64,000 nt of DNA from Tetmemena sp. SeJ-2015 (Eukaryota > Ciliophora > Spirotrichea > Sporadotrichida > Oxytrichidae), in assembly GCA_027382625.1 (NCBI GenBank), contig JAJKFJ010021834.1, positions 1 to 64,000 of the forward strand, given 5' to 3'. Made by a program: the position numbers and the translations under genes. Under the pieces are notes generated by a model, which was not told where the DNA came from, searched no databases, and saw nothing but the letters and a program-made list of their open reading frames with translations. Of the stretch, positions 11,560-22,839 are shown in pieces. The stretch's first letter is position 1. Every line of letters starts with the position of its first letter.

Positions 11560-12930
11560 AGTGTTATCGACTCTTTCTGATTGTTTTTGAAAAATTCAAT
11601 ATCACCGCCTAGGTCTTGTTGGATCCCTGATACAAGTTTTACTTCACTCTTGAAGGAGAGAATTTTAGTTTATCCAAGAGTTTTTTGGATTACCAGGATC
11701 GCAAGTCTCGTTGAGCCTAGGTTTTCAAAATATAATTGAGCACCAAGATAAGGACTTCCTTCCCTCTCTGCTTCCAGTACTCAGTTATCATACTTATGAT
11801 CCAAGTACTACCAGATGCAGTGGGAAGATGGCAATGGATGGTACTACTCGAACAACTAAGCACAATAGCAGCGATAGTTGCTTTGTATAAGTTGTGCTTG
11901 CATCCACCACAGTCATTTTCAACTTTCTCAGATTTTTACATCAATTCTTCCAAATCTACTTCCCTTCGTTTTTTAAAGTCTTTGATCTCGTCTTGGAATA
12001 TTATTTTTTTTTCCTCCTTGTTTTAGCACTCCTCTAATGTCTTTTATGAGCCCTATGAAGTTCATTTGTCCATCATCTAGTTTGCTCATTCAACTGAATC
12101 ATATTCATAATATCTTGCTTGAGAAATCTATGATTGATTGAAGGTTGAGGAGACATCGCTCGAGCGGAAGATTTTCCTCTTTTTAATGAGAGAGAATAGT
12201 ATTTCTCTACATCTTTGCAGCTCTAGTAGGTCATCCAAGATAACGTATGAATCTAAGAGCACTTACACTTTGGATATCAACTTGATATAAACCTGCTTAG
12301 AATATTTAGAACTATTCATTAGCTTCTTGATAAAGCCAGACTAGAGGAAAATTGTTTAAAATTAACTCAGACTCAATCGCATTAAAATCAAGTTTTTTAT
12401 GTATTGCTATAAAGGCAAAGTGTTATTCAAGCTAAATTTTGTCTTGAAGAATCAAAGGTTAGTAAAAAGAATTCAGTGAAGTGAATTGTGAGTTATTAGA
12501 ATAAGATGAAACCCAATTCTTAATAGAGATGCGATTATGACTATATTGAATAGATATCTATGATTGGCTTATTCTGATTAAAACCAATATTGCTTAGTGC
12601 TTAATAAATAATTTAGATATATAATTAAAACTCTAATATTTAATTGGATTTCGTTCTAGAGATAAGTAATTCACCAATGAGGTGTAATAATTTACTCTAA
12701 ACCTACTCTTTTCCTATTTAATATTTAAAATATATCACCCTCAATTTTCTTTTCAATCTTGGAAATTTTCTTTTCTCCTTGTAGATAAGTTTTCACATAT
12801 ATTTAAGCTAAATCTTATTCTTACAACTTACGATTCACTTCACTTAATTCTCTTTATTCAACTAGAAGGCCAATGAAGTGTGGGTTGTACAGAATATCAA
12901 TATCCTGCAATTGTCTGCTAAGAATGAGTA
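11560..12930. other. Mixed AT-rich region with weak coding traces
   Basis: Both strands give short protein-like traces around 11736-12026: LPDAVGRWQWMVLLEQL on plus, and CGGCKHNLYKATIAAIVL on minus. I cannot decide which strand, if any, is coding. From 12360 to 12930 nothing is supported. Confidence 0.3.
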
Positions 12931-12934
12931 TCAT

Positions 12935-13821
12935 TCATCTAAAAATTTATTGTTGAGCATTTCCTATCTTTTCTGAAATTTAAATTGCGTTCAGGAATAG
13001 ATATAGAGTATCGTACAACGTTTATCCTTCATGAACAAGAGTTAGAAGTTCTTCGACATTCGGAAGTGGATGATGATTACTTAGTTTAAGTTCAGTTTAC
13101 TCAGTTCTAAACTCAATTAGTCTAGCTCTCTTCTTTTGAATAGACTGCCCAACTTTTCTTATTTGAGGTTGATTTAATACTCTTTACAGTTTAGACTGAG
13201 TTAGGGGTGAGATAAAATTTTCAATAATTTATTTTAGAACTTGAAGCTTAAGTTCCATCTCTCGATCGTTGAAGTTTTCTAAGATAAATTTAGAGACTTT
13301 GATCTACTTAAGTTACGTTTCAGGGTTTAGTGGATAAGATGCGTCGACGGTTAACTTATCTAGTTTGTCTTTTAAGCCATTTTCTTTTTCTTACTCTCGA
13401 TATAAATTGGAGAGATAGTTTATTAGCTGATTGTCGTTCTCTAAGATTAAGTTGAAGGAATTCGCTTTTAGATTTAGCTTTTGCCTTTTGACTCTGATGA
13501 ACTCCCTCATCTCATCGAGATCATATTGAGAGATAGGTGGCTTTTTTAGAGAAGTATGATTTTGAAGCTCCTTCATGGTGAGCTCGAATCCCTTTGTGAT
13601 TTTATGGAGGACAGTTGTTGCTTCATCATCCATCGACAACCCATCCACCTCTTTCATAAGAGAAGCATACTTCGCTTTCCAAGCAAATAAGTTTTGGGTT
13701 GCTTGGATCCAACTTGCTTGCTAGTTTTAGTATTCACTGTTTTGTCTTCATCCTCGCTGCTCAATCCATCTTGATATCGAGATTCGTGGCTGTTAAAGAC
13801 ATGGTTCCCTTGCTCCTTCAT
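12935..13821 (-). CDS. Hypothetical charged, helical protein (one frameshift)
   Basis: The minus strand has an ATG at 13821 (MKEQGNHVFNSHESRYQDGL, then SSEDEDKTVNTKTSKQ). About 100 bp later it shifts into a frame open from 13747 to a TGA at 12935 (270 codons with TAA/TAG as Gln). That frame contains MKEVDGLSMDDEATTVLHKI, QYDLDEMREFIRVKRQKLNL, ELKLQVLKQIIENFISPLTQ and LPNVEELLTLVHEG. Composition suggests alpha-helical coiled coil; there are no membrane segments. The start codon lies 5 bp from the 8-bp direct repeat flanking the 6.2-kb transposon, so that element has inserted in its promoter or 5' UTR. The family is not recognised. Confidence 0.55.
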
Positions 13822-13927
13822 TATTTAATATAACGGGTGGTGGGTCCCGCACGTGCGGTCTTGGGAAGTGGTACCTTTCCCCCCACCGCACGACTTTTAA
13901 AACCAAGTTAACATGTCAAAGTGAGTG

Positions 13928-14277
13928 TCATTCAAAAATTTATGTTATTATTATAGGTAGAATATGAATGGATTAGAGAGATTGTTAAAAAGAGATGTAT
14001 AAAAGATCTGATGGTTTAATTAATAAAGACATCTCTAGATTAATAACTGCCATGATCTTTAATTGCGTACTTTTGAGCCTCACTGTATCAGATTTAGTTT
14101 GCACTTTTTGAAACATCTCTTATTTATTTTCCAACTTTTCCTCTTTTCAAACTATTCTTCCGCTAATTAATTTTCTTCATCTTCGTCATCGTCATCGTCT
14201 TCCATATCATTTCTTTTATTATTGTTACTATTACTACTGTTACTACTATTGCTATTGTTGCTATTGCTGTTATAATT
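13928..14277 (-). CDS. Asn/Ser-rich acidic protein inside the transposon
   Basis: The minus frame begins in a repeated Asn/Ser tract (NNYNSNSNNSNSSNSSN), passes RNDMEDDDDDEDEENQLAEE, shifts once near 14130, and continues KLENKQEMFQKVQTKSDTVR and QLKIMAVINLEMSLL. It ends at a TGA (13928-13930) that lies inside the left inverted repeat. TAA/TAG act as Gln. The low-complexity head with an acidic block is typical of ciliate proteins. The function is unknown. Its placement, ending in the terminal repeat, suggests it belongs to the element and is not a passenger. Confidence 0.5.
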
Positions 14278-14305
14278 ATTTGTCGGAAAATTTTTAAAAA
14301 AAAAG

Positions 14306-14390
14306 AGGCTGACTAGTGGGAGTTGAACCTTTGTCCAAAAAAGCACTCATATAGCTGTTAACCCTCTGATCATGAGGTCTTCAATCAAGA
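14306..14390 (-). pseudogene. tRNA-like sequence with Pol III boxes
   Basis: The minus strand has a B-box-like GGTTCAACTCC (one mismatch to GGTTCRANTCC), an A-box-like TGATCAGAGGG about 45 nt upstream, and a T9 run right after GTCAGCC that would terminate Pol III. The 3' acceptor side (TAGTCAG) has no matching 5' partner and the T stem is weak, so a functional tRNA is unlikely. A decayed tRNA or tRNA-derived SINE head fits better. Confidence 0.35.
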
Positions 14391-15655
14391 TCTACTTTTA
14401 AATTTATTTCAAATATCTCTTACTCCCGATCACATATTCATATTCTACTCATAATACTTTTATTTTTGCGCTTGCTTAGTAAGTAAAACACTTAATTAAA
14501 ACATTCCTTGTATTTTACATATTAAATAGCATTAAATTAATTGGTAATAGTCATATTTCAAATATAAATCTTAATTTTAGTTGATATTATTAAATTGATT
14601 TAGTTAATTATATATTCATATTTAATAAAGTAATATAGTTAAGAAACATTATTGCAAATATTATAACACTTCAAAAATAGAGATAGCAAAAGATAGTTCA
14701 ATAATAAAATTTTTAAATAGAATTTTTTCGCCAATCATATAAGTGTAGCAACTTAGTAACTCAAAACCCACCTGGCACGCTTCACTCTTTACATTTGTTT
14801 GTTCAAAGGGAGTTTAATAGTAAAAATATCGTACGTTTAATTAAAAGATTTAATATTATAACACCATTATAATATTTTAAAATGACGTTAATTTACATAT
14901 CTCCATAGTTATTATTCTGATTAAAATTTATATTGCTAATTAGTACTAAAAAAAACTCGACTAGTTACAACATCTTACTTAATAGTGCTGAAAATTAATA
15001 ATAATAAAAAAGATAATTAAATTAAAAAATAGACTTATAAATTACAAGTCCGAGGTTGTTGCAGTGAAAGATATTGGGCTAAAATTATTACCATATGATA
15101 AAGCTTTAAATTCTAAGTAACTTTCATCCTTGCAACTTCTTCATAGGAAGCTTGCCCAGCGAATTACATTGGTCCTAAGTTTTGAACTTGGCTAATTTGT
15201 TTGTCCTGAATATGTGCCATCTAAAACTCTTATTAGGTACTTCCTATCGTAATGGCAGTAAAACCAAAAATTCTTATAACTTATAGAGCTATAAAACAAA
15301 CCTCCAATTGAGCTGCTTAGCTCTAAATATAACTCCAATAATTTAAAAATCTTCATTTATTAATTTAATATAAATCTTATTTTTTTAACTTTAAAATATA
15401 ATCAAATATTTAACCTAATTTTATTATATAAATTTTACAAACGTATTACTGTATGATCAAAGAAACGATATTTATATTTGTTATGTTTCTAACTTATAAA
15501 ATTTTAACGAAAAAAATATCTAAAAAAACAGCACATTAATATATCCTAACTTTTTGTTAAGGCTTAAAATATAAAATGAATTAAGCTATTTGGAAGATAA
15601 AAAAAAGATAAAAATAAAATTTAATGTAACTTAGAAAGCAATGAATAAAAGCATT

Positions 15656-16257
15656 ATTGAAGTCGTAGGGTGAAGCTCAAAAATAAGATAAAAACTGATG
15701 CAAGGAAGGGGAGGTTTGGTGACTTTTTAAAAAAAAATGATATATATGATAAATTTTAAATAAACAATGACAGACAGAGACTATAAGCACATCAACAACA
15801 AGCTCAACTTCAGGCCACCACCTCACGCCACCAGCTACTCCTCTACTGCGCTCACCAACGCCAACAGCCTCCTAGACCTCAAGGTCAACTTTGAACTTGC
15901 TGTAAAGTTCAAAGGCAGTAATCAAACTTAGTACGAATAGTTGGCTAAGATAATGATGACTCTAAAACAAGGTTTAAAACAAAAGTGAAGCAACCATCTG
16001 TAGGATTATGACTGAAACTGCTTTGACCTTGAGGTCTAGGAGGCTGTTGGCGTTGGTGAGCGCAGTAGAGGAGTAGCTGGTGGCGTGAGGTGGTGGCCTG
16101 AAGTTGAACTTGTTGTTGATGTGCTTGTAGTCTCTGTCTGTCATTGTTTATTTAAAATTTATCATATATATCATTTTTTTTTAAAAAAGTCACCAAACCT
16201 CCCCTTCCTTGCATCAGTTTTTATCTTATTTTTTAGCTTCACCCTTGCGACTTCAAT
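15656..16257. repeat. Large inverted repeat, 233-bp arms, 134-bp loop
   Basis: Arms 15656-15888 and 16023-16257 are almost perfect reverse complements, differing at a few bases and indels. The arm interior is GC-rich coding-like DNA surrounded by AT-rich sequence. Transcription would give a long hairpin RNA. It lies inside the 6.2-kb transposon. Confidence 0.9.
15767..15988 (+). CDS. 73-residue ORF in the palindrome
   Basis: The ATG at 15767 opens a 73-codon frame to TGA at 15986 with TAG as Gln twice. It starts MTDRDYKHINNKLNFRPPPH, then SYSSTALTNANSLLDLKVNF, and ends in the loop with QLAKIMMTLKQGLKQK. The first ~40 codons and about 110 bp of upstream sequence are present again in inverted orientation at 16023-16257. 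Codon composition is GC-richer than the surroundings. The upstream AT tract and taaacaATG context look like a genuine gene start. No family is recognised. It may be a captured host gene 5' end or a transposon gene. Confidence 0.6.
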
Positions 16258-16259
16258 AT

Positions 16260-16670
16260 TATAGAGAGATGTTTTTCTTTAAATATAATTTGCAAGGTAT
16301 AAAAGATACTAGCGGGAATGTAAATAATTAGTCAGATCACTAAATACATATACGTATGTTTATAAAGAATATAATTTATTATAAGTTCTGTAAAATTAAT
16401 AAGTGTGGAAATGAACTAAATAATATGTATGATCAATAATATTTAATTTAGCAATTGCAAAATAAAACTCGCAATCTGCATAACATTCTCATTTATTACA
16501 TAAACATTAAAAGAAGAAGAATCCAAATAATTATATGATAATTTAAGTGAATGTTATAAATAGTGTTAAAAAAATTAATTCAACAAGGGGTTAAGTTTCT
16601 TTTCTTATGAGCTAGAGTCTTTAGTGTAATTGTGGTGTAGAATTAAAAGTGTGAATCTGTATCTGTTTCC
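16260..16670. other. AT-rich spacer in the transposon
   Basis: No convincing frame or motif is visible between the palindrome and the transposase 3' end. Confidence 0.4.
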
Positions 16671-16672
16671 TA

Positions 16673-17430
16673 TCAATAGTAGCAATTATAGCATAGAAAT
16701 AGAGGGAGATGAATACCGTTTTCAAAACAAGTTTTTTTCTCCATAAATCTAATACTACTTTAATCTAAAATAAGATAACAATCAAAGAATGTAATAGTAT
16801 TTTTTTAAACAAAAACGTTAATAAAAGTTTGATAAGTTGAGAATACTTTCGTCAAATTTGTAAATCTGTTTGTAATAATAATTTAAAATAAATTCATAAA
16901 TTCTTAATGAACAAATTGATACTTATCGTCACTATTGCGAATTCTACGTAGATCTCGTCTCCAGAGCCCTTCATATATATATATATATATACTCATCTAG
17001 ATGTGCATCAGTACCGGGTATAGTATTGTAGATATGGCGTAAGTAGTATTGTATTGTCTCCCACAATCCCTCAATGAAGTTAGAGTGACCCATAGTTCGT
17101 TATTCTCCAGTTGAAATAAAAATATATTATTTATACATTTTGTAATTTAATTAAATTGCTATAAGTAGTTTTTTATATTGAAGAGCTGTGAATATGTCTT
17201 TCGTGATACATTCCTTGTCTTTGCCACGGGACGGCAAGATATGATAAGTGGCCATCATGTTGTATTCTTGACCCAGGTTCGATGTTAGTAGCAATCAAAT
17301 TCGTAAAAGTCTCACCAGTCCTGTTCTCAATTCGAAGAATCTTGCATAGCTAGTTATCTTAAATAAGCAATTTTAAAAATATTTATCCTCTTAGATCATT
17401 CCGAAGTCCCAAATTTGGCGTTCATGTTTC
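16673..17430 (-). pseudogene. IS1595/ISXO2 (Merlin)-like DDE transposase, interrupted
   Basis: Read on the minus strand with TAA/TAG as Gln, blocks of an IS1595-type catalytic domain appear in order. They are RQIWDFGMIQ (17430-17390); ENRTGETFTNLIATNIEPG then RIQHDGHLSYL, with the second catalytic Asp at 17254-17256; GHSNFIEGLWETIQYYLRHI, with the catalytic Glu at 17070-17072; and a C-terminus GLWRRDLRRIRNSDDKYQF. AT-rich interruptions between blocks may be introns or internal germline segments. A (TA)n run at 16973-16991 shifts the frame just before the C-terminal block. The first catalytic residue is not identified. The family assignment rests on the H-x-N-x-[IV]-E-G-x-W signature and the HDG motif. 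Confidence 0.65.
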
Positions 17431-17479
17431 GTACATTGCTTTCATAAAATATTAATTCATAATGTGTGAGACTGCGATG

Positions 17480-19940
17480 GGTGATCATATTGTATATTGT
17501 AATTAAGTTTGAAAAATAAGAAAGTAAGAAAATCTTTAAATGAGCCAATCTAAGGTTATATTCAAAATAATGCCCGTTCTATATTATTTCTGGCAAAAAA
17601 TGAATTTTATATTCCAATTTATTAAAAAATAGAAAATTTAAAATAATTATCTTTATTGAATACACTCGACCACTTGAATTATTAATAAAACATAATCTAT
17701 ATGAATTTCACCTGCTAGCTTAAATTATCCTTGCTCGTACCTATACTTTTTGTAGATAGCGGAACGTAATGCCGCAAATACCTTTCAAACTGACTTTCTA
17801 AAACATTTATAGCAAAAGTTGAGATATGATTTCTATTTAAAAAATTTAGTAGTTACCTATTAGTGCCTTTATAATAGGGTATCTACATAATATAAATATT
17901 TTTTTAATTTACTATAATATCTGGCAGTTCAGATATACATGTTCCATTTGGAAAGTAAATGGAATCATTTTAGTAAGTAAAGAATTACGTTATTGAGTAG
18001 TTAATCATTGCAATTAATAACAAATTATCTTTTCGATTGTAACAGTGTGAAATAATCTCTTGGATTCACTAGAATCTGTTATAATGCGCAAAAGTAAATT
18101 CTTATTGCGGGTTCAAATAAACTGATGGCTTATCATGTCAAAAATTTATCATAAAACAAGACTATGTTTAGATTAGACATATATATTAATAAAACTACAG
18201 AATGAATAACATACTATATATATGCCAGTATAACTTATACATTTAATGATACCAATAATATAAATCTTGTGTGAAGTATATGCTTTTGATATTACATCAA
18301 CTTCACAGATCTTTTTTGTGAAAGTGAAGTTAACCTTTTAAATACGAGCACGATACCATGCCTAATGGGTCTTTAGGAAATTTAATCAACCTTACTTAAT
18401 ATAGGTTGATTTCATATAACTTGCTCTATTTAATTGAAAATATTTTCTGTTAATGTGCAATCTATTGTAGAAAATTTGACTAATCTGTCGTATAGAACTA
18501 CTACAAAGCTTAAAATGGCTAATTAGACTTTATAGTATCGCGATTATGTTTTTAAATTACATATATATTGCGATGTAATATGATAATCTTAATTTTTTAG
18601 CCTTTCATACTATACTACTAATCCCTTATTTATAATACCGATTTTAATAATTTATAAATAAACTTTTTATTAAAATATTATTTACATAAAGTAGTCAATC
18701 ATAATTAAGAAAAGCACAGAGAGCTCCAATTTTATGGGCAATAGATCTAAAGACCTCATTTAAGAGTCATTCTCTTGCGACAGTAGACATAGTCACACTC
18801 GTTAATAAATATATACGTATGCAAATCCATCTATGTATCCATTTCGTCACTAGTCAACAATGTGACACACTTGCTAACACAATCAAAATATAGAAAAGCG
18901 TCTTATTTAATATTTTACATCGTAAAATATTTAATTTCATGTTCTAAAATTTCTTTTAGTTTTATAAAATTCCAAACAACTTACAATTTTAGAAATATAT
19001 TATAAGATAATAGATTTATCTTCATATACATGTTGCGATAAGTGTTTGTTATTATATATATCTTAATATTATATTTTATAGCTTCGATTCATACTTGAAA
19101 TATCAATGCTAAAAATAATCTGATATTTAGTATGTTTCTTTATATGTAATTTACTAATGGACTAAGGTTAGTATTATTTTAAGATAACAATGATCTTATC
19201 ATTGTGTATATTTACGTATCATTTTTTAAATTTAATTTAATTAGTTGTATGTAAGAGATCATTAAAAAACCTAATTATAACTCTTTATTGAGAAAAAAAT
19301 ACTTTTTTAGTAATTGATATATTTAATATTAAAATAATGTTAGGTATAATGTTACATTAATAATTTTTTTTGGCTAGCCTGAATAGCTAAATATTATTTA
19401 CAATTAAGTTATCTTTACAAATATTTCCATAGCTCATAAAAATAAAATTTAGTATTAAATACTTCATTATTATTTCATATTATTTTTTAATAATTGGTCG
19501 TGGCAGTTCATTGCATTTGCAAGAAGACCATTAGTTGTAAATACTCTACAACAATTCGCTGTTGTGCCATATCAAGTTCGTGTTTTCCATTTGTTAATTC
19601 TGAAGGTATAAATAAAACTAATAATACAATTATCGTTTTGCTGTTAATAAGCACATCATATGTTAACTATTCTCAATGAAAAATTTTATTATATTGCATA
19701 TTTTAATACTATTCCTAAAAAGATCTTATTCCTAGTATTTATTAACAATTGATAATGCAGTACTTGTATTATTTAAATTTACTTAGTAATTATGGCAAAA
19801 TAAATAAAGTTGGTTATATGATGTATACAATAATTTAATAATAAACAAATTTTATGTATTATATTTTAAATACCTCTCTTTATTTGTGTAAATTACGAGG
19901 AATGTTTTAATCGCAAAAATACAAGCATTAATGATAACGT
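17480..19940. other. AT-rich interior of the transposon
   Basis: Traces of an N-terminal zinc-ribbon-like segment are seen on minus near 18720-18830 (NECDYVYCRKRMTLK, a TGA, then GLQIYCPQNW), compatible with the Cys-rich N-terminus of IS1595-type transposases. The rest is extremely AT-rich and I see no other gene. The short plus frame at 19494-19679 is not supported. Confidence 0.35.
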
Positions 19941-20349
19941 AGATTTTTGAGTGACACACACGATGACTTGTTAACTAGGCTTTACAAGTCGTGCGGTGGG
20001 GGACCCACCACCCAATAGAACTTATTATTAAATATATAGTAAGCTATCAAATTATTATAATCAAAGTCACTGTGAATAAATAACCACAGAGTCAAGTTAT
20101 AAATTTTCTTAGATCAGAAGCTTAAGCAAAAAAAGACTCTCAGAACATCTAAAAAAATCACAAACTTTGATAAAAAATCACAAAGTCCCAAAAAATAATC
20201 ACAGATTAAAAATTCTTCAATTCTCAATAATTTAAAGCAAATTCATCATCCTTATTTGGAAATGTAGTAAGTCAAAGCTATTTACTATATGAATCCATCT
20301 ACCTTAATACAATAATCTTATTCCATTAAAACACTTCTAAATTCATACT

Positions 20350-20940
20350 ATGGAATCCTTAAAAAGAAATTGGGCTGAGTCTGAGCAGTCATATGAGGAA
20401 GACTTTGAGGAGAGCTTAATGAGAGTGGTTCCTCAAGAGCTCTCTGGCCTCTTCAGATCGAAGCACGCACAGAGATATGCAAGTAAATATATTTATTTCT
20501 AACTTTAATTTTTAGTGTGTACAAAATATTCCATCGATCGACTGAGTGAACGGAGACTACTTCAGGCAGATCCTCAAGGGCGACAAGTGCTTCTTGAGGA
20601 AGTCGGAGGTAAAAAAAAGATGACTAAGGTTCCTAAATATGATGATCCCTCAGTTCGAAAAGTATTAAGAGGAATTAGAGACGATGGAGACCTACTGAGG
20701 TGCCTACCAGACATGGATGAGAAGTTGAAACCAATCGAGAGATAATACTTCTTCAATGTCGTCAACACCATCCAACCAGACTACCTCAGGTGATGCTGTG
20801 AAGAGCGATTTTATTATCATCTCAGATGAGTGGCTATCTCATCTCACTAGCTATCCCTTCAACTCAGTTAAAAATTTTGAATTTCTTAAATTTATTTTAC
20901 AGAGAAGAATTATAGGGCCCTCCAATGTAGTAATCTGCTA
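20350..20940 (+). CDS. Transposon-associated protein B, copy 1 (one intron, one frameshift)
   Basis: The ATG at 20350 opens exon 1 (MESLKRNWAESEQSYEEDFE ... KHAQRYA). A 33-bp GT-AG intron (20483-20515) then joins in frame to CTKYSIDRLSERRLLQAD, KYDDPSVRKVLRGIRDDGD and ERQYFFN. A one-base shift near 20785 leads to SDFIIISDEWLSHLTSYPF and EFLKFILQRRI. A relative at 40132-40637 matches: KYDEVSVRQVFNEIND, DRQYFFSNFN and LENWSSQLASHP. Both copies lie head-on to a DD34E transposase on the minus strand, so B belongs to that transposon. About 190 residues, acidic start, helical. The function is unknown. Confidence 0.65.
20483..20515 (+). other. 33-bp spliceosomal intron
   Basis: GTAAAT...TTTTTAG with a pyrimidine/AT-rich body. 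Removal joins GCA-A to TG-TGT and keeps the protein frame. Flanking exons are coding and GC-richer. The size is typical of ciliate introns. Confidence 0.75.
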
Positions 20941-21219
20941 GGTGTTCAAGGCCAGAACGACAGAAGCAGAATCCTCCTCTAGTTGCATCAGCTGAAAAGA
21001 TTCAAGAACGCTGACTGTCCTGGTACAGCTCAGAAGCAATCCTACTAATAAAATTTTCTTTTGATTGATGCTTGAGCTTACAATCCTATAAATCAAAGCC
21101 AAGAGGTCTAACTTTAAACTCTCAAAGATGATATTTAATATTTGAATTAATTCACTTAAGAGTTATTCCTAACTTATTTAACTTATTCACACATAGTTAT
21201 CTCTCTATCTTATCATCTA

Positions 21220-22130
21220 TCAGTTTAATGAGTATTGTACGAGCTTCCTTCCGTCTCTCTTATCGTCCTTTAGTGATGCCATTAACTTAATTCTTTTATA
21301 CTAGTTCTTTAGCAAAGAGAAGAAATTCTCTATTTGATTGTACTAAGGAGAGTACGGTGGCGTAAAAATAAGTTAGATCGAGAATTCACTGAAGAGTGCT
21401 TTGATTCTCTTGCTGTGATGGACTCTAAAATTGTGAAGCACTATAGATTACTTTCTTTCTGCAAAGATTTCTTGCACTCCAAGGACGAAGTCGTGAAATT
21501 TATCAGTGGTAATGGATTAATCATTCAAGTAAAAGATTTCAAGGCCTTTGGACTCTCATTTTCCACAAACTACGGCTAGGCTCTCCAACACTTGCCTTTT
21601 ATCTTTTCTAAGTTTTAGTTTCTATTACAGTAGTCTAATCTCTGCCTGTCGCGTGAGTAAAAATCACTTCGTCAACGAAGAGGATTTCGTACTTACCGTC
21701 TATGACTTACTGAATTGAGTTCAGCATCTCCTTCTCCCTCTACAAAATTTGTATTTAGAGTTTTTACTGTGGACTTTAGTACTTGGTTGCAGCAATTGCC
21801 TTTAGCTTAATCCCATGTCTTAGGAAGATGGATCTCCATCGAGAGGGGCAAAGCTTGAATTTGGGTAAGTGCCGATGGACTATGACGCAGCGCTCTGAAT
21901 AAAGTAAGTCCACTTATTTTGTCTTGAGAGTATCGCCCGATATGATGAACTCCTCAGCGTCTTAGGGAAGAGCCTATCGCTTATTAGATAGTCGCTCTTG
22001 ACTTGAAAAACTGAGCAGGTGCGCACATCTTTTTCACTTCAGCTATCCTGATGCCTGTGAGCTAATATATCTGCTTGTAGCTAAAGTAAACTGAGGCAAC
22101 CATGGCTGTCTGTTCATCTCAGTACCTCAT
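21220..22130 (-). pseudogene. Tc1/mariner-IS630-like DD34E transposase, copy 1
   Basis: On minus from an ATG at 22130: MRY-stop-DEQTAMVASVYFSYKQ; then, after a shift, SGDTLKTKQVDLLYSERCVI, FKLCPSRWRSIFLRHGIKLK and YEILFVDEVIFTHATG (first Asp). After another shift come IFYLNDQSITTDKFHDFVLG, VLHNFRVHHSKRIKALF and FTPPYSPQYNQIENFFSLLK. The PPYSPxxNxIE signature and 34-residue spacing place it in the IS630-Tc1-mariner group. The second catalytic Asp is His here (LHN where LDN is usual), so this copy should be inactive. It is convergent with protein B, and repeat R copy 2 lies upstream of it. Confidence 0.8.
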
Positions 22131-22139
22131 GCTAAATAT

Positions 22140-22830
22140 AGTAGGAATTTTAATTAAAATCGGTGATTGGTTAAAATATGGGATGATTATGATTAGTTGA
22201 TCAAAGGTTGATATGTTTAATTTAAAGTGAGCTATATTCAAGAAGATAACTGAATTAAATAAGTCTAAATAGAATTATTAATTAATTTGATAAAGATAAA
22301 ATGAAAGAAAGCAGAAGGAAGTGTGCTTGGACATACCTCCCTTAAAGATGTACTTAAAATCTATTGTAAGTTAAAAAAATATGTAAACCTTTTTTTTATC
22401 TAATACGCTTTTGAGGTATAAGTGAAAAGTTTAGCGATTATCCTTCTTATTTGCACTATAAATTTTCTAAATATATGCAATTTAATTGTTGGAAGAAATA
22501 GTGCTGATTATCGACAAAAAGTTCAATCGAGACAATGTGTTAGCTACAAACCGGAGCTTTCACTGATGGAATAGACATAAAGAGTTTTATCAAGATTGAT
22601 GGATATCACTATAAGGTAATTTTATTAAGGCTTAAACTTATTCGATAGAATACAGCAATAAGAAGGACTCGAACAGTGATATAAAATAAAGATATCTATC
22701 AAAGCTAGAAGTAAATAAAACAACAAAGGCTGAGATTAAGTTGAAAAAAGATTAAGCAGATTGTAAATACCTCGCACGTATAAAGTGCTGCAAAGAATTT
22801 GTATTTTTAAATTTATCAATTGTGATAATG
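22140..22830. other. AT-rich transposon interior, no supported gene
   Basis: This lies between the transposase start and repeat R copy 2 and probably belongs to the same element. No frame is convincing. Confidence 0.35.
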
Positions 22831-22839
22831 TAAACGTAT

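Larger units (their letters stand above)
13835..20013. mobile_element. 6.2-kb Merlin/IS1595-like DNA transposon
   Basis: Both ends carry GGGTGGTGGGTCCC pointing inward, then a shared ccccaccgcacgact block and a ccnagttaaca ... gtgnnactcaaaaat block. The left arm spans 13835-13941 with a ~32-bp internal insertion; the right arm spans 19941-20013. Flanking octamers AATATAAC (13827-13834) and AATAGAAC (20014-20021) match at 7 of 8 positions, a probable 8-bp target duplication as known for Merlin elements. The interior encodes an IS1595/ISXO2-type transposase remnant (minus), an Asn/Ser-acidic protein (minus) and a large palindrome. Most of 17.5-19.9 kb is AT-rich with only traces of the transposase N-terminus. 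Confidence 0.75.
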
